Below, piece after piece: positions 56,195 through 64,000 of a stretch of 64,000 nucleotides of DNA (the first letter of the stretch is position 1; each line of letters opens with the position of its first letter). This DNA comes from Erysipelothrix piscisicarius (GTDB lineage: Bacteria > Bacillota_I > Bacilli_A > Erysipelotrichales > Erysipelotrichaceae): positions 186,001-250,000 of the forward strand of contig NZ_CP034234.1 in NCBI RefSeq assembly GCF_003931795.1, read 5' to 3'. The position numbers and the translations under genes were made by a program. Under the pieces are notes generated by a model. It saw only the letters and a list, made by a program, of their open reading frames with translations, searched no databases and had not been told where the DNA came from.

Positions 56195-57453
56195 TAAACT
56201 TCTTTTTTACGATATATTTCTCTCTTCACAACGATTGATCCTGGCTTATTGAGTAGATTATCAAGATAATCATAATAAGCACCCGGTGTAATAACACCAC
56301 TCATTTGAAAAAGTTTCATCCCCGTCGATTGAATAACATAATCCGCAATTAAGACACAGTTTGTGGTAAAAACATTATAGGTCTTAAATTCACCTTCTTT
56401 AAACTTATAATAATCAACAGAAGCTCCCGCATCAATCAAATTCGTAAGATGATGTTCTTTTTTAGTATCCAAATTATAGGGCCACTTAAAATAGTATGCA
56501 GACTTAAACAACTCATCCAAACGCTTTTCAACGAATTCACGTTGTTCCGTTGACAACTCACAAATAAATCGAAAAACAGTTGTATCGTCATCCACCGCAT
56601 ACTGAACATAATCAACTTCGCTACCCACAATCATAACACCATCGCCATATGCCATAGACTTAGCACGATTAAATGGATCATGTGCACCATAAGAATAAAT
56701 AACACCGTTATATCCAATATCTAAATGACCCATACGATTATAACCATGATCTTTCGCATAGATATAGATCGAGATATAGTTTCCTTCTGTCTTCACAACC
56801 TTATCGATAACGGCATCGGGATTGCTTTGAACTAATTTACGGGTCTCTTTTTCAAGAAAATATGGATTCATTGCGGCTAGAAAAACCGGTGCCGATAAAC
56901 GAACACTTGTTTGATGGCGCCATAAAACGCGAGCCGAAGATAGAATCGATACGATACCAAAAAAGATTACATATGCACCAATTTGAATATTCATTAAAAA
57001 TCGATTTGAGACGCCTCGTGTCAATAACACAATCCCCATAACCAAAGACACAATCGACGCAAAGAGCTTGAAGAGTTTATTTTTTTGCTTTTCATGAATT
57101 GCGACATAAAACTCAAGACCATGAACCACCGCATTAAACAGAGCCCAAATACCAAAAAACAATGCCATAATTTCGATATAAAGGGCTTCTTTATATCTAA
57201 TTAAACCAAGAAAAACACCCGAACCGAGCGCAATAAGTGCATCTGATATACTGCGATTCTTTACAGATCGATATAAGAATAGTACAAATGTTGCAGCTAA
57301 CATGGCCACAAACATCCAATAGATTAATGACCATAAAATTTTATCTCTAAATATAAATAAAACACCAACTATGACTGTAAAAACACCTAATAGAAGTTGG
57401 AAGATCAACGTTATCTTATCTTTTTTAGAAAGCGATTTAGTATAAGTTTCCAT
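56194..57453 (-). CDS. Membrane protein with C-terminal permuted papain-like (YiiX/NlpC-P60-like) domain
   Basis: 419 residues from ATG 57453 (AGAGGAC upstream). Residues 10-190 hold about six membrane segments arranged like HdeD/DUF308 (VTVIVGVLFIFRDK-type repeats). Residues 200-410 form a soluble domain with MGHLDIGYNGVIYSYGAHDP (His) and, later, VFTTNCVLIADYV (Cys). The His-before-Cys order fits permuted papain-like amidases such as YiiX. The role is unknown; cutting of a lipid, peptide or wall amide bond is possible. Confidence 0.65.
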   Translation of the reverse strand: METYTKSLSKKDKITLIFQLLLGVFTVIVGVLFIFRDKILWSLIYWMFVAMLAATFVLFLYRSVKNRSISDALIALGSGVFLGLIRYKEALYIEIMALFFGIWALFNAVVHGLEFYVAIHEKQKNKLFKLFASIVSLVMGIVLLTRGVSNRFLMNIQIGAYVIFFGIVSILSSARVLWRHQTSVRLSAPVFLAAMNPYFLEKETRKLVQSNPDAVIDKVVKTEGNYISIYIYAKDHGYNRMGHLDIGYNGVIYSYGAHDPFNRAKSMAYGDGVMIVGSEVDYVQYAVDDDTTVFRFICELSTEQREFVEKRLDELFKSAYYFKWPYNLDTKKEHHLTNLIDAGASVDYYKFKEGEFKTYNVFTTNCVLIADYVIQSTGMKLFQMSGVITPGAYYDYLDNLLNKPGSIVVKREIYRKKEV

Positions 57454-57500
57454 AATTGTCCTCTTCACATTTTTTCCCACGTTTATTATACCATTTATTC

Positions 57501-57529
57501 TTGATTTCCGCCCTGATTCCGTATATCAT
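57501..57529 (+). promoter_or_regulatory. Promoter of candidate small RNA
   Basis: TTGATT (57501-57506), 17-base spacer, TATCAT (57524-57529). The predicted first base at about 57535 coincides with the first hairpin. Confidence 0.6.
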
Positions 57530-57534
57530 ATAAG

Positions 57535-57686
57535 TAACAACTTGGAAAATAACGTAAGTTGTTACCGCAATTCATTGTCTCTCTTGAAATTTACTTCATG
57601 ATTTCCTTCTTAACCACTTATGAAGTAAATGATGATGAAACGCACTATCTCTCTAAGAAAAGAGCACCGAGCTCTTTTCTTTTTAT
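57535..57686 (+). ncRNA. Candidate small RNA of about 150 bases
   Basis: Lies between divergent genes and ends in a strong plus-strand terminator, AGAAAAGAGC-ACCGA-GCTCTTTTCT plus T-run (57656-57685). No plus-strand gene lies before it. Starts with hairpin GTAACAACTT/AAGTTGTTAC (57534-57565), then a stem ATTTACTTCAT/ATGAAGTAAAT (57589-57630). The linkers are single-stranded and each holds the motif TCTCTCT (57577-57584 and 57648-57654), a possible pairing site. No open frame with a ribosome-binding site. It could instead be a long leader of mutY with attenuator. Confidence 0.6.
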
Positions 57687-57707
57687 GTTATCGTGTATAC
57701 TATCATT

Positions 57708-58691
57708 ATGAACTTTACAGAACGACTCATGGGCTGGTATCACGAACATAAACGTGAATTACCATTTAGATCTCAAAAAGATCCTTATAAAATATGGGTA
57801 AGCGAAATCATGGCCCAACAAACACAAATCGCTACCATGATCCCCTACTACGATCGCTGGATTCAACGATATCCGAATGTGGAAAGCCTCGCTAAGGCTG
57901 AGATTGATGAAGTCTTAAAAATGTGGGAAGGCCTTGGTTATTATCGACGTGCACGAAATCTCCATGCAGGAGCGCAATTCGTTATGGAACATTACCAAGG
58001 TAAACTTCCAGCTGATAAGAAAGAACTCATGAAAATTCCCGGAATCGGTGATTATACCTCTAGTGCCATCGCCTCAATTGCTTTCAGTCTTCCTGAAATT
58101 GCAATCGATGGAAACGTAAAGCGTGTAATGGCACGATATCTTAACTATACCGAAAATGTCAATACACGGGCGTGTCATAAGTATTTTGAAGCCTTTCTGA
58201 AGGAAGAGTTACTCCTAAACGGAGCTGACCCCAGCGATTTCACGCAAGCCCTTATGGAACTTGGAGCACTTGTTTGTACCCCAAGTAATACGACATGCGA
58301 AGGCTGTCCATTTAAAGAAATGTGTGCTTGTTATCGTGGAGAATGTGTGGGTACAATACCCTTCATCCCAAAAGCGAAACCCGTTCCAATTTATGAAAAA
58401 TCTGTTATTATTTTTACCAAGGATGATAAAATTTTAATTTCTGATGATCATGAAGATGGGCTTATGGAAGGACTGTTACGATTACCTCAAATTGATGGGG
58501 TAATGGATTTGAATCCTGTGCTCACTTTGAAGCATAAGTTTTCCCATTTACAGTGGAATATTTCTGTTTTTATCGTTGAGAATATCCAAGACGTAAATCA
58601 AAATTGGTACTTTGTTCCACTAGAAGAATTAAAGAATCTAGCAATTATTACAGCTCATAAAAAAATACTCAAAAAACTAAACTTATTATAA
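57708..58691 (+). CDS. mutY: A/G-specific adenine glycosylase
   Basis: Removes adenine paired with 8-oxoguanine. 327 residues from ATG 57708; GTG 57693 is an upstream alternative. Catalytic Glu is in EIMAQQTQIATM, the helix-hairpin-helix is KIPGIGDYTSSAIAS, and catalytic Asp is in IAIDGNVKRVMARY. The iron-sulfur cluster is CTPSNTTCEGCPFKEMC. The C-terminal NUDIX-like domain is short. No ribosome-binding site is seen and TATACT lies only 9 bases ahead of the ATG, so the mRNA may be nearly leaderless. Confidence 0.92.
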   Translation: MNFTERLMGWYHEHKRELPFRSQKDPYKIWVSEIMAQQTQIATMIPYYDRWIQRYPNVESLAKAEIDEVLKMWEGLGYYRRARNLHAGAQFVMEHYQGKLPADKKELMKIPGIGDYTSSAIASIAFSLPEIAIDGNVKRVMARYLNYTENVNTRACHKYFEAFLKEELLLNGADPSDFTQALMELGALVCTPSNTTCEGCPFKEMCACYRGECVGTIPFIPKAKPVPIYEKSVIIFTKDDKILISDDHEDGLMEGLLRLPQIDGVMDLNPVLTLKHKFSHLQWNISVFIVENIQDVNQNWYFVPLEELKNLAIITAHKKILKKLNLL

Positions 58692-58710
58692 AGAAAAGAA
58701 CACTCATCGA
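58691..58710. repeat. Left half of a terminator split by an IS element
   Basis: Pairs perfectly with 60071-60091. Rejoined, the two halves form a 38-base palindrome with AAGAACACTCA-TCGA-TGAGTGTTCTT at its core, a bidirectional terminator between mutY and the purine permease gene. TCGA is the repeated target. Confidence 0.75.
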
Positions 58711-58748
58711 TGTGGAGTTGTCAAACAAAAGTAGACATTAATAAAAGA

Positions 58749-59558
58749 CTAGAAACCCTTATCCATTTTATATTGGATAGGGGTTTTGTAATTTAAACAG
58801 TAAGCAGGTCTTTCAAAATTGAAATAATGTACATATTCTTCGATAAAATTTTCAAAGTTATCTACGGACCAGTATTGATAATCACACGCCATTTCTGCTT
58901 TAATCCATCCATTTAATGATTCGATAATTGGATTATCTGTAGGTGTTCCAGCTCGCGACATAGATCTAATTATGTTATAATTTTCATGCGCTTTAGCGAA
59001 AGCTTTAGAGTGGTAGACAGCTCCTTGATCTGTGTGAAGAATCGTGGGAGCTGTTTTTTTTATTATCCTTAAGTAGCGCAAGGAGATCCTCGAGACACTT
59101 GTAGTAAGGCTTAGGATCACCAGTTGTACGCGATAATGCAGAACTGATAATTTCATTGTTAAAGGTATCAACCATTAAAGTCCATTCATATTAATCCCTT
59201 TGTTTCGAATATGTGTCATATCTGAAACAATAATTTCTAAAGGTTTGGTTGCCTCCATTGATTCTTTATAATATTAGGATAAATTCGACTTTGTGTTCCA
59301 GGTTTTATAGGAATAGTGTTTAACTTTTGATTTAATATTTAAAAACTTGCAACACTTGTGGATTAAATTATCGGAAAATTCAATCCCTAAATCACTTTGC
59401 TTTCTCATGACTGCAGCGATATCATGATAACCATAACTTGGAAAACGGCGATGCCAGTCTTTAATCACAAAGCTAAGAATCGCTCTTTTTTGTTCATAAA
59501 TATTGAGATCATTCTTATGCTTTAACCACTTGTAATAACCAGATCGGTTCAAATTCAT
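58749..59558 (-). pseudogene. IS3-family transposase OrfB, degenerate
   Basis: Reads in pieces. MNLNRSGYYKWLKHKNDLNI to an in-frame TAA after TKSNLS, then YYKESMEATKPLEIIVSDMTHI with the first catalytic Asp, a frame change before WTLMVDTFNNEIISSALS, and another in an A8 run before APTILHTDQGAVYHSKAF (second Asp). NPIIESLNGWIKAE gives the Glu. At least one stop and two frame changes. The element is unlikely to move by itself. Confidence 0.8.
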
Positions 59559-59605
59559 AAATCTAAGAATGAACGTAATCGGATGTTTAAAAGATAAGTC
59601 ATGTG

Positions 59606-59980
59606 CTATTTGGAATTCTTGTCTTTTAAAGTAACGAACTCCTTGTTTACACCAACTCCTTTCACCTGGTACTCTTTTTTTAATCGTGCAATCTCAATAT
59701 CTCGTTTTAGAATTTCGAGTTGAAGTCGTTCGATCTCAGTTAATGATTTACTCGTATGAAGCGCAGAAAAATGATTTCCTGTCTTTTTCTTGTTTTTTAA
59801 ACCCTCTTTACCATCACGCATGAATCGATCAATCCAACCATTAATCGTTCCTTTAGGTATTCCTGTTTCTTGTGATAGTTTCGCAGCACTTATATGTTCA
59901 TCAATATGACGTGTAACGACTTTAATACGATCCTCATAAGTCCATTTATTATTTAATCCACCTTTGGGTCTTCCCATCAT
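59606..59980 (-). CDS. IS3-family transposase OrfA
   Basis: About 124 residues from ATG 59980 (CGGAGG upstream). N terminus GRPKGGLNNKWTYEDRIKVV, HTH in AAKLSQETGIPKGTINGWID, and a C-terminal coiled coil with LQLEILKRDIEIARLKKEYQ. Typical DNA-binding half; its orfB partner is broken. Confidence 0.8.
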   Translation of the reverse strand: MMGRPKGGLNNKWTYEDRIKVVTRHIDEHISAAKLSQETGIPKGTINGWIDRFMRDGKEGLKNKKKTGNHFSALHTSKSLTEIERLQLEILKRDIEIARLKKEYQVKGVGVNKEFVTLKDKNSK

Positions 59981-60070
59981 TAATACCTCCGTTTTATCTC
60001 TGATTTTATTATTACACAAAAAAGTAGACAAGTCTTTTTTACTTGTCTACTTTTAGTTTACTACTCCACA

Positions 60071-60092
60071 TCGATGAGTGTTCTTTTCTTTA
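60071..60092. repeat. Right half of the split terminator
   Basis: TCGATGAGTGTTCTTTTCTT, complementary to the left half. By itself it cannot fold, so the permease and mutY have lost their shared terminator unless the IS provides another. Confidence 0.75.
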
Positions 60093-60108
60093 TAAGGATT
60101 GATACTTT

Positions 60109-61470
60109 TTAACTCATTGCTGTAATTACAAAGTTTAAAATAAATAGAATTGCACTACCATAGACGATTGGATGAACCTTTGATGCACGTTTCATTGAAA
60201 CTTCTACTACAATGTAAGCAATAAAACCACATGCAATACCATTTGAAATACTATAGGTTAATACAGTCATGATTACTGTAAAGAAAGCTGGTACAGCCTT
60301 TTCAAAGTTAGCCCATTCAATATCTGCGAATGAAGCACTCATCAAGATACCAACAACGATTAATGCCGGAGCAGTAGCTGCTGGCGGAATTAAACTAACA
60401 ACTGGCGCTAGAATAATACTTGCTAAGAAACACGCTGCTGTAACGACAGAGGTTAATCCAGTGCGTCCACCCGCTCCAATTCCGGCAGAACTTTCAACAA
60501 ATGTTGTAACATTTGAAGTTCCAAGAACTGCACCTGCTGTTGTCGCAATCATATCTGCAAATAATCCACGTTCCAATTTTGACTTCATACCACTTCCTGA
60601 TTCTAATGAATCTTGGTCTTCTTGAGAAAAAATTCCTGAACGACGACCTGTACCAATAAAAGTACCAATGGTATCAAATGTATCGGTTAATGAGAATGCA
60701 AAGATGATTGGAATAATTTTTGTTAAATTGTAATTTGTGAAGAGGCTAATAAGACCTTCTTGACCTAATGCTTTTCCAAAAATTTCCCCAAATTCTTTAA
60801 AAATAACTGAGAATCCAACGGTTCATTGAGCCGCTCCTCCAAGCTGAACAACACCCATTGGAATACCGATAACGGTAGTTGCAAGAATACCGATTAAAAT
60901 AGCACCCTTAACTTTTTTAAGCATTAACACAATAGTAATAATAAGGCCAATTACTGCCAACACGATACTTGGATCCTTGAATGTTGTGATTGATGGGACT
61001 GCTCCAAATTCAATAAATTTGATATTTAATAATCCAATATAAGCGATAAACAATCCAATTCCGGCACTGATTGCAAGTTGTAAAGTTTCAGGAATCGCTT
61101 TAATGAGATGCTTACGGATATTTGTAACGGTCATAAACATATTTAATAAACCGCAAATAAATACCATTGCGAGTGCTTCGTATGGTGTAAATCCCCCTAC
61201 TAAAACAACTGTATACGTAAAGAATGCATTCAATCCCATACCCGGAGCTTGTGCATAAGGGATATTCGCGAATAACCCCATGATGAGTGTTCCAATTACA
61301 GATGCAAGAATTATTGCAATATAAACCCCATTATAAGGCAACCCTGACTCAGATAATATTTGTGGATTCACAAAAAGAATATATGCCATTGCAAAGAATG
61401 TTGTTATTCCTGCCAGCACCTCCGTACCCACTGTTGTATTATTTTCCTTGAGCTTAAAGAATTTTTCCAT
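60109..61470 (-). pseudogene. NCS2/AzgA-family purine permease, in-frame TGA
   Basis: Hypoxanthine/guanine importer (PbuG/PbuO-like), 453 codons. Start at ATG 61470 with GGAGATAAA-type site. The N-terminal FFKLKENNTTVGTEVLAGIT and APGMGLNAFFTYTVVL, and C-terminal VSRGLFADMI-like and GAGGRTGLTSVVTA parts, fit the family. Codon 216 (60823-60825) is TGA, and the same frame then continues as TVGFSVIFKEFGEIF to 60109. One change from TGG (Trp) would explain it. The guanine riboswitch upstream is intact, so the unit was recently working. Confidence 0.87.
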
Positions 61471-61518
61471 TTTATCTCCTCTCCTTAGCTTTCTTTTGAT
61501 TAAAAAACCAAATAAAAA

Positions 61519-61540
61519 AAGATCGGGAGAAAACGATCTT
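61519..61540 (-). terminator. Riboswitch terminator
   Basis: AAGATCG-TTTTCTCC-CGATCTT followed by T6 on the minus strand, between the purine aptamer and the permease gene. It is the likely expression platform. Confidence 0.8.
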
Positions 61541-61544
61541 GCGA

Positions 61545-61636
61545 GTTTTCACCACGATAGTCGATGTGTTTACGGTACATCGGTAGATACTACCCAACCA
61601 TATTATGGGTATTATATTTGGTTATTAATACATTGA
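61545..61636 (-). promoter_or_regulatory. Guanine (purine) riboswitch
   Basis: On the minus strand the aptamer shows P2 TACCC-ATAATATGGT-TGGGTA, the joining sequence GTATCTACCGA, P3 CGATGT-ACCGTAAAC-ACATCG, and GACTATCG at J3/1. The C in GACTAT (not GATTAT) marks guanine/hypoxanthine specificity. It lies ahead of a purine permease, as expected: ligand binding would favour the terminator and turn the importer off. The P1 stem is only partly clear. Confidence 0.85.
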
Positions 61637-61638
61637 TA

Positions 61639-61667
61639 GTATAGGTTAGTTCAAGTCCCAATGTCAA
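61639..61667 (-). promoter_or_regulatory. Promoter of the purine permease
   Basis: On the minus strand TTGACA (61662-61667), 17-base spacer, TATACT (61639-61644), just ahead of the riboswitch. Confidence 0.75.
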
Positions 61668-61752
61668 CCACCATTTTTAAAAGGCTCCTATAATGGATGA
61701 TTGATTCAATAAAAAACAACGAATGAACTATCCGTTGTGCGTTTGGTTTCCA

Positions 61753-62010
61753 TTAATCCTGCGCGTTATCTTGAACGTTATCCTCTTTGCGTGCTTTTAG
61801 AATTGCAGTTGCAGAGCGTTCTGCCAACTTATCCATATTGGGAACATAGTTACCATTCCTCGTTTTTCCTTGATCATCTGCCCCACGATATAATCCATAG
61901 AGCGCAACAAATATTCCAAACCACAAAAGCACCTCGTTGTTTTGTAAACCGATTCCTAATAGGAGAATCGCAATTCCTGAAAGTTGTAATCGTATTCCAT
62001 TGTCCGTCAT
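61753..62010 (-). CDS. Small hypothetical membrane protein
   Basis: Start chosen at ATG 62010 with AGAGGATG upstream; 85 residues. Two membrane segments (LQLSGIAILLLGIGL and LLWFGIFVALYGLYRG) are followed by a charged tail. No family recognised. Single-gene unit. Confidence 0.6.
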   Translation of the reverse strand: MTDNGIRLQLSGIAILLLGIGLQNNEVLLWFGIFVALYGLYRGADDQGKTRNGNYVPNMDKLAERSATAILKARKEDNVQDNAQD

Positions 62011-62104
62011 AGCATCCTCTTTTCTAGTACAATTATACAATTTATTTACATTAATACAAATGTATTCTGCACACGTGTTACAATGATATCTATGAGGTGA
62101 GTAC

Positions 62105-62897
62105 ATGTACGAAATTATACAACTAAATGAGTCTAGCCTAGAAGAATTGGTAGAGGTAATCAATAATTCTTTTTCAGACTATGTTTTAAAAATAAAATTA
62201 ACCGAGCTACAGCTCAAAAATAAACTGGAAAGCGTCCAAGCGAATCTAACCTATTCGTTTGGACGCTTTATACGAAGGTAAGTTAGTCGGCTTTATTATA
62301 AATGCAACAGATGATAGTTTAGCCTATAATGTTATGTCTGGCGTTGTTCCAAGTCACCGCCGTAAAGGTGTCTCTACCCAAATGTTTGATGCAACAATTT
62401 CTTTTTTCAGTCTTTATGGTATTGACACATACCAACTTGAGGTTCTTCAGTCCAATGAAGAAGCAATTAAACTCTATACAAGAATGGGTTTTGAAAAAAC
62501 TGTGTCCTACGCATGTTTTAGAGGAAATGTAGCGAATCAAGGAATTTCTGACAATGTGCGCGTTAATCTTGGCTCGAAATCAGATGAACTGAGTTATCTT
62601 TGGCACTTTGATCCATCGTTTTCAAATATGCACTATAACGTAAACGAACATAAGACCTATCGTATTGAAAAACAATCAATCGAGGCATTTATAACAGTCT
62701 CTACTACTGGCGGTGTACGCCATTTTGGCTATAACGATAAATCTCAATTCGTCGAACTCTTAACGCATGTCAGCTCAATTCATGATACTCTTATTATAAA
62801 TAATATTGACTGTAATTCACATGAAGTAATTGAGTGCTTAATTGAACTTGGTTTTGATTTATATATGCGGCAATTCCAAATGGAACTTCATGTTTAA
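62105..62897 (+). pseudogene. GNAT-family acetyltransferase, frameshifted
   Basis: Begins at ATG 62105 behind GAGGTGA with YEIIQLNESSLEELVEVINN and breaks at TAA. The second frame carries ALYEGKLVGFIINATDDSLA, the acetyl-CoA loop VVPSHRRKGVSTQMFDATIS and LQSNEEAIKLYTRMGFEKTV, typical of GNAT, then a C-terminal part of about 100 residues. Dropping one T from the TTT at 62258-62260 joins them into about 263 residues. The extra C-terminal half may be a second degenerate GNAT domain. Confidence 0.8.
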
Positions 62898-63397
62898 AAG
62901 ATTATGCTTGGATTTGTAACTTAGAGTAGCGTGCGAAGGCGTGCACGACATATTTGGTTATTTATCCATAGTTTTGAATGAGATATTTTCATCAGTAGTT
63001 TCTCAGTGGACCATACTAATGGAAATGTCTCTTTTTTTATGGTTTTGTATGGTTATACTAGCCTGTGCCATTCCCATTCTCATTTCTTGCCACCAACGAT
63101 CCTTTAAAGTTTTATTCTTAAGTTTAGTGTCATTAATTGATTACTTACTGATGCAGACACTATCATATTTGAATAAAAGCTTGAATGTGAGATGTTTTGA
63201 ATTGTAGGTGTCCAGTGAATTGGGAACATTACATGACTGTTTGTATAATCTCAATAGGGTCATTGCAAGTTCATCATAGCGTGTAATCACTTATCACAGG
63301 TATATTTTGCACAGCAATTGCTTTGTGCTCATAGAAGCGCTACAAACATCTCACTCATGGATGCTAAGTCCATTAATATGTAAATCTGATGGATCAT
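62898..63397. other. Gene-poor spacer between the GNAT gene and the rRNA genes
   Basis: 500 bases. One GTG-started frame (62941-63207, 88 hydrophobic residues) lacks a ribosome-binding site and is probably chance. I see no tRNA, repeat or clear promoter here. Confidence 0.5.
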
Positions 63398-63403
63398 AAA
63401 AAA

Positions 63404-63427
63404 AAGACACTCTAAATAGAGTGTCAA
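63404..63427 (-). terminator. Terminator of the rRNA operon
   Basis: GACACTCTA-TT-TAGAGTGTC followed by T8 on the minus strand, directly after 5S rRNA. Confidence 0.88.
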
Positions 63428-63429
63428 AT

Positions 63430-63542
63430 TACCTGGCGATGAACTATCTTCACTAGCGCTTGGCTAGATATTGTCGCCGCTAAAGTGCTTAACTTCTGTG
63501 TTCGAGATGGGAACAGGTGTGACCACTTCGCTAAAACCACCA
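63430..63542 (-). rRNA. rrf: 5S ribosomal RNA
   Basis: The minus strand shows GGTGGTTTTAGCGAAGTGGT at the 5' end, the conserved loop with CATCTCGAACACAGAAGTTA, and the closing ATCGCCAGGT. Length about 113 bases, normal. It follows 23S after about 75 bases. Confidence 0.95.
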
Positions 63543-63617
63543 GATCTTAGTGCTTTAGAGAGATGAACTCTCAAAACTGAATAACAGAAATTTGATCTTT
63601 TTCGAATCGTTGTATCT

Positions 63618-64000
<383 letters not shown>

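Larger units (their letters stand above)
58711..60070 (-). mobile_element. IS3-family element inserted in a terminator, degenerate
   Basis: 1360 bases. The ends TGTGGAGTTGTCAAAC at the left and, read inward, TGTGGAGTAGTAAACT at the right lead to AAAAGTAGACA in both (23 of 27 match). TCGA repeats flank it (58707-58710 and 60071-60074). orfA is whole and orfB is broken. It differs from the IS3 element at 41 kb. Confidence 0.82.

Noticed and set aside
60823-60825. UGA read as tryptophan, as in mycoplasmas
   Set aside because: TGG is used for Trp throughout, and TGA is the normal stop of several genes here (IS30 transposase, response regulator, NifU-like).
62941-63207. 88-residue hydrophobic frame near the rRNA genes
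   Set aside because: GTG start without a ribosome-binding site, no family match and no neighbours to support it. It stays possible but unproven.

Overview
The window is low-GC Firmicutes DNA and most likely comes from Erysipelothrix. The strongest pointer is the gene at 38982-40769. It encodes a secreted protein with the signal peptide, coiled N-terminal body, proline/lysine spacer and C-terminal 20-residue GW repeats of the Erysipelothrix Spa protective antigens. The N-terminal region differs from SpaA as I remember it and looks closer to the SpaB/SpaC branch. I cannot assign the species from sequence alone. Housekeeping content fits a fermentative Erysipelotrichia-type bacterium: L-LDH, class II HMG-CoA reductase, anaerobic ribonucleotide reductase, queA/tgt and salvage-type pantothenate use.

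Layout. 1-2.1 kb: end of a galactitol-type PTS operon (IIB, IIA, IIC). 2.1-6.1 kb: a frameshifted DUF695/RraB gene, a nucleotidyltransferase, an unusual tRNA-Thr, an anchored repeat protein, an unknown protein and a GNAT. 6.1-9.5 kb: a TetR-led coenzyme A operon (tetR-coaB-coaC-coaX-panT) with two strong palindromes at its promoter. 9.5-17.5 kb, minus strand: a GNAT, then the tightly packed cdaA-cdaR-glmM-RR-HK-NYN-maf operon, which joins c-di-AMP synthesis and cell-wall precursor supply to a two-component system. 17.6-21 kb: heterodimeric ABC exporter. 21-23.6 kb: DUF2207 and LemA. 23.7-26.6 kb: secG-rnr-smpB. 27-30.2 kb: HTH regulator and nrdDG. 30.4-34.7 kb: phosphatase, msrA, S1/pgi fusion, divergent PAP2 protein and a NifU-type protein. 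34.8-38.7 kb: second heterodimeric ABC exporter. 39-40.8 kb: spa. 40.9-43.4 kb: IS30-family element carrying a nested IS3-family element. 43.4-53.5 kb: nadE, SpoU methylase, two membrane proteins, queA, tgt, typA, ldh and mvaA. 53.5-57.5 kb: MhqR-like quinone-stress operon and a membrane protein with a permuted papain-like domain. 57.5-61.7 kb: candidate sRNA, mutY, a second IS3-family element, and a purine permease under a guanine riboswitch. 61.7-64 kb: small membrane protein, broken GNAT, and the ends of the 5S and 23S rRNA genes (minus strand).

Three themes stand out. First, several otherwise intact genes (glmM, smpB, lemA, an ABC half, a DUF695 gene, a GNAT, and probably the S1/pgi pair) are broken or fused by one-base changes in short homopolymers. 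Because glmM and smpB are among them, base-calling error is more likely than decay. The in-frame stops in a MarR gene and in the purine permease need a separate explanation. Second, both independent IS insertions lie exactly in rho-independent terminators, and the IS30 element seems to have duplicated its terminator target. Third, two plus-strand terminators lie between divergent genes with no gene upstream, which points to unannotated small RNAs or leaders at about 31248-31340 and 57535-57686. The second has a good promoter and begins with a hairpin.
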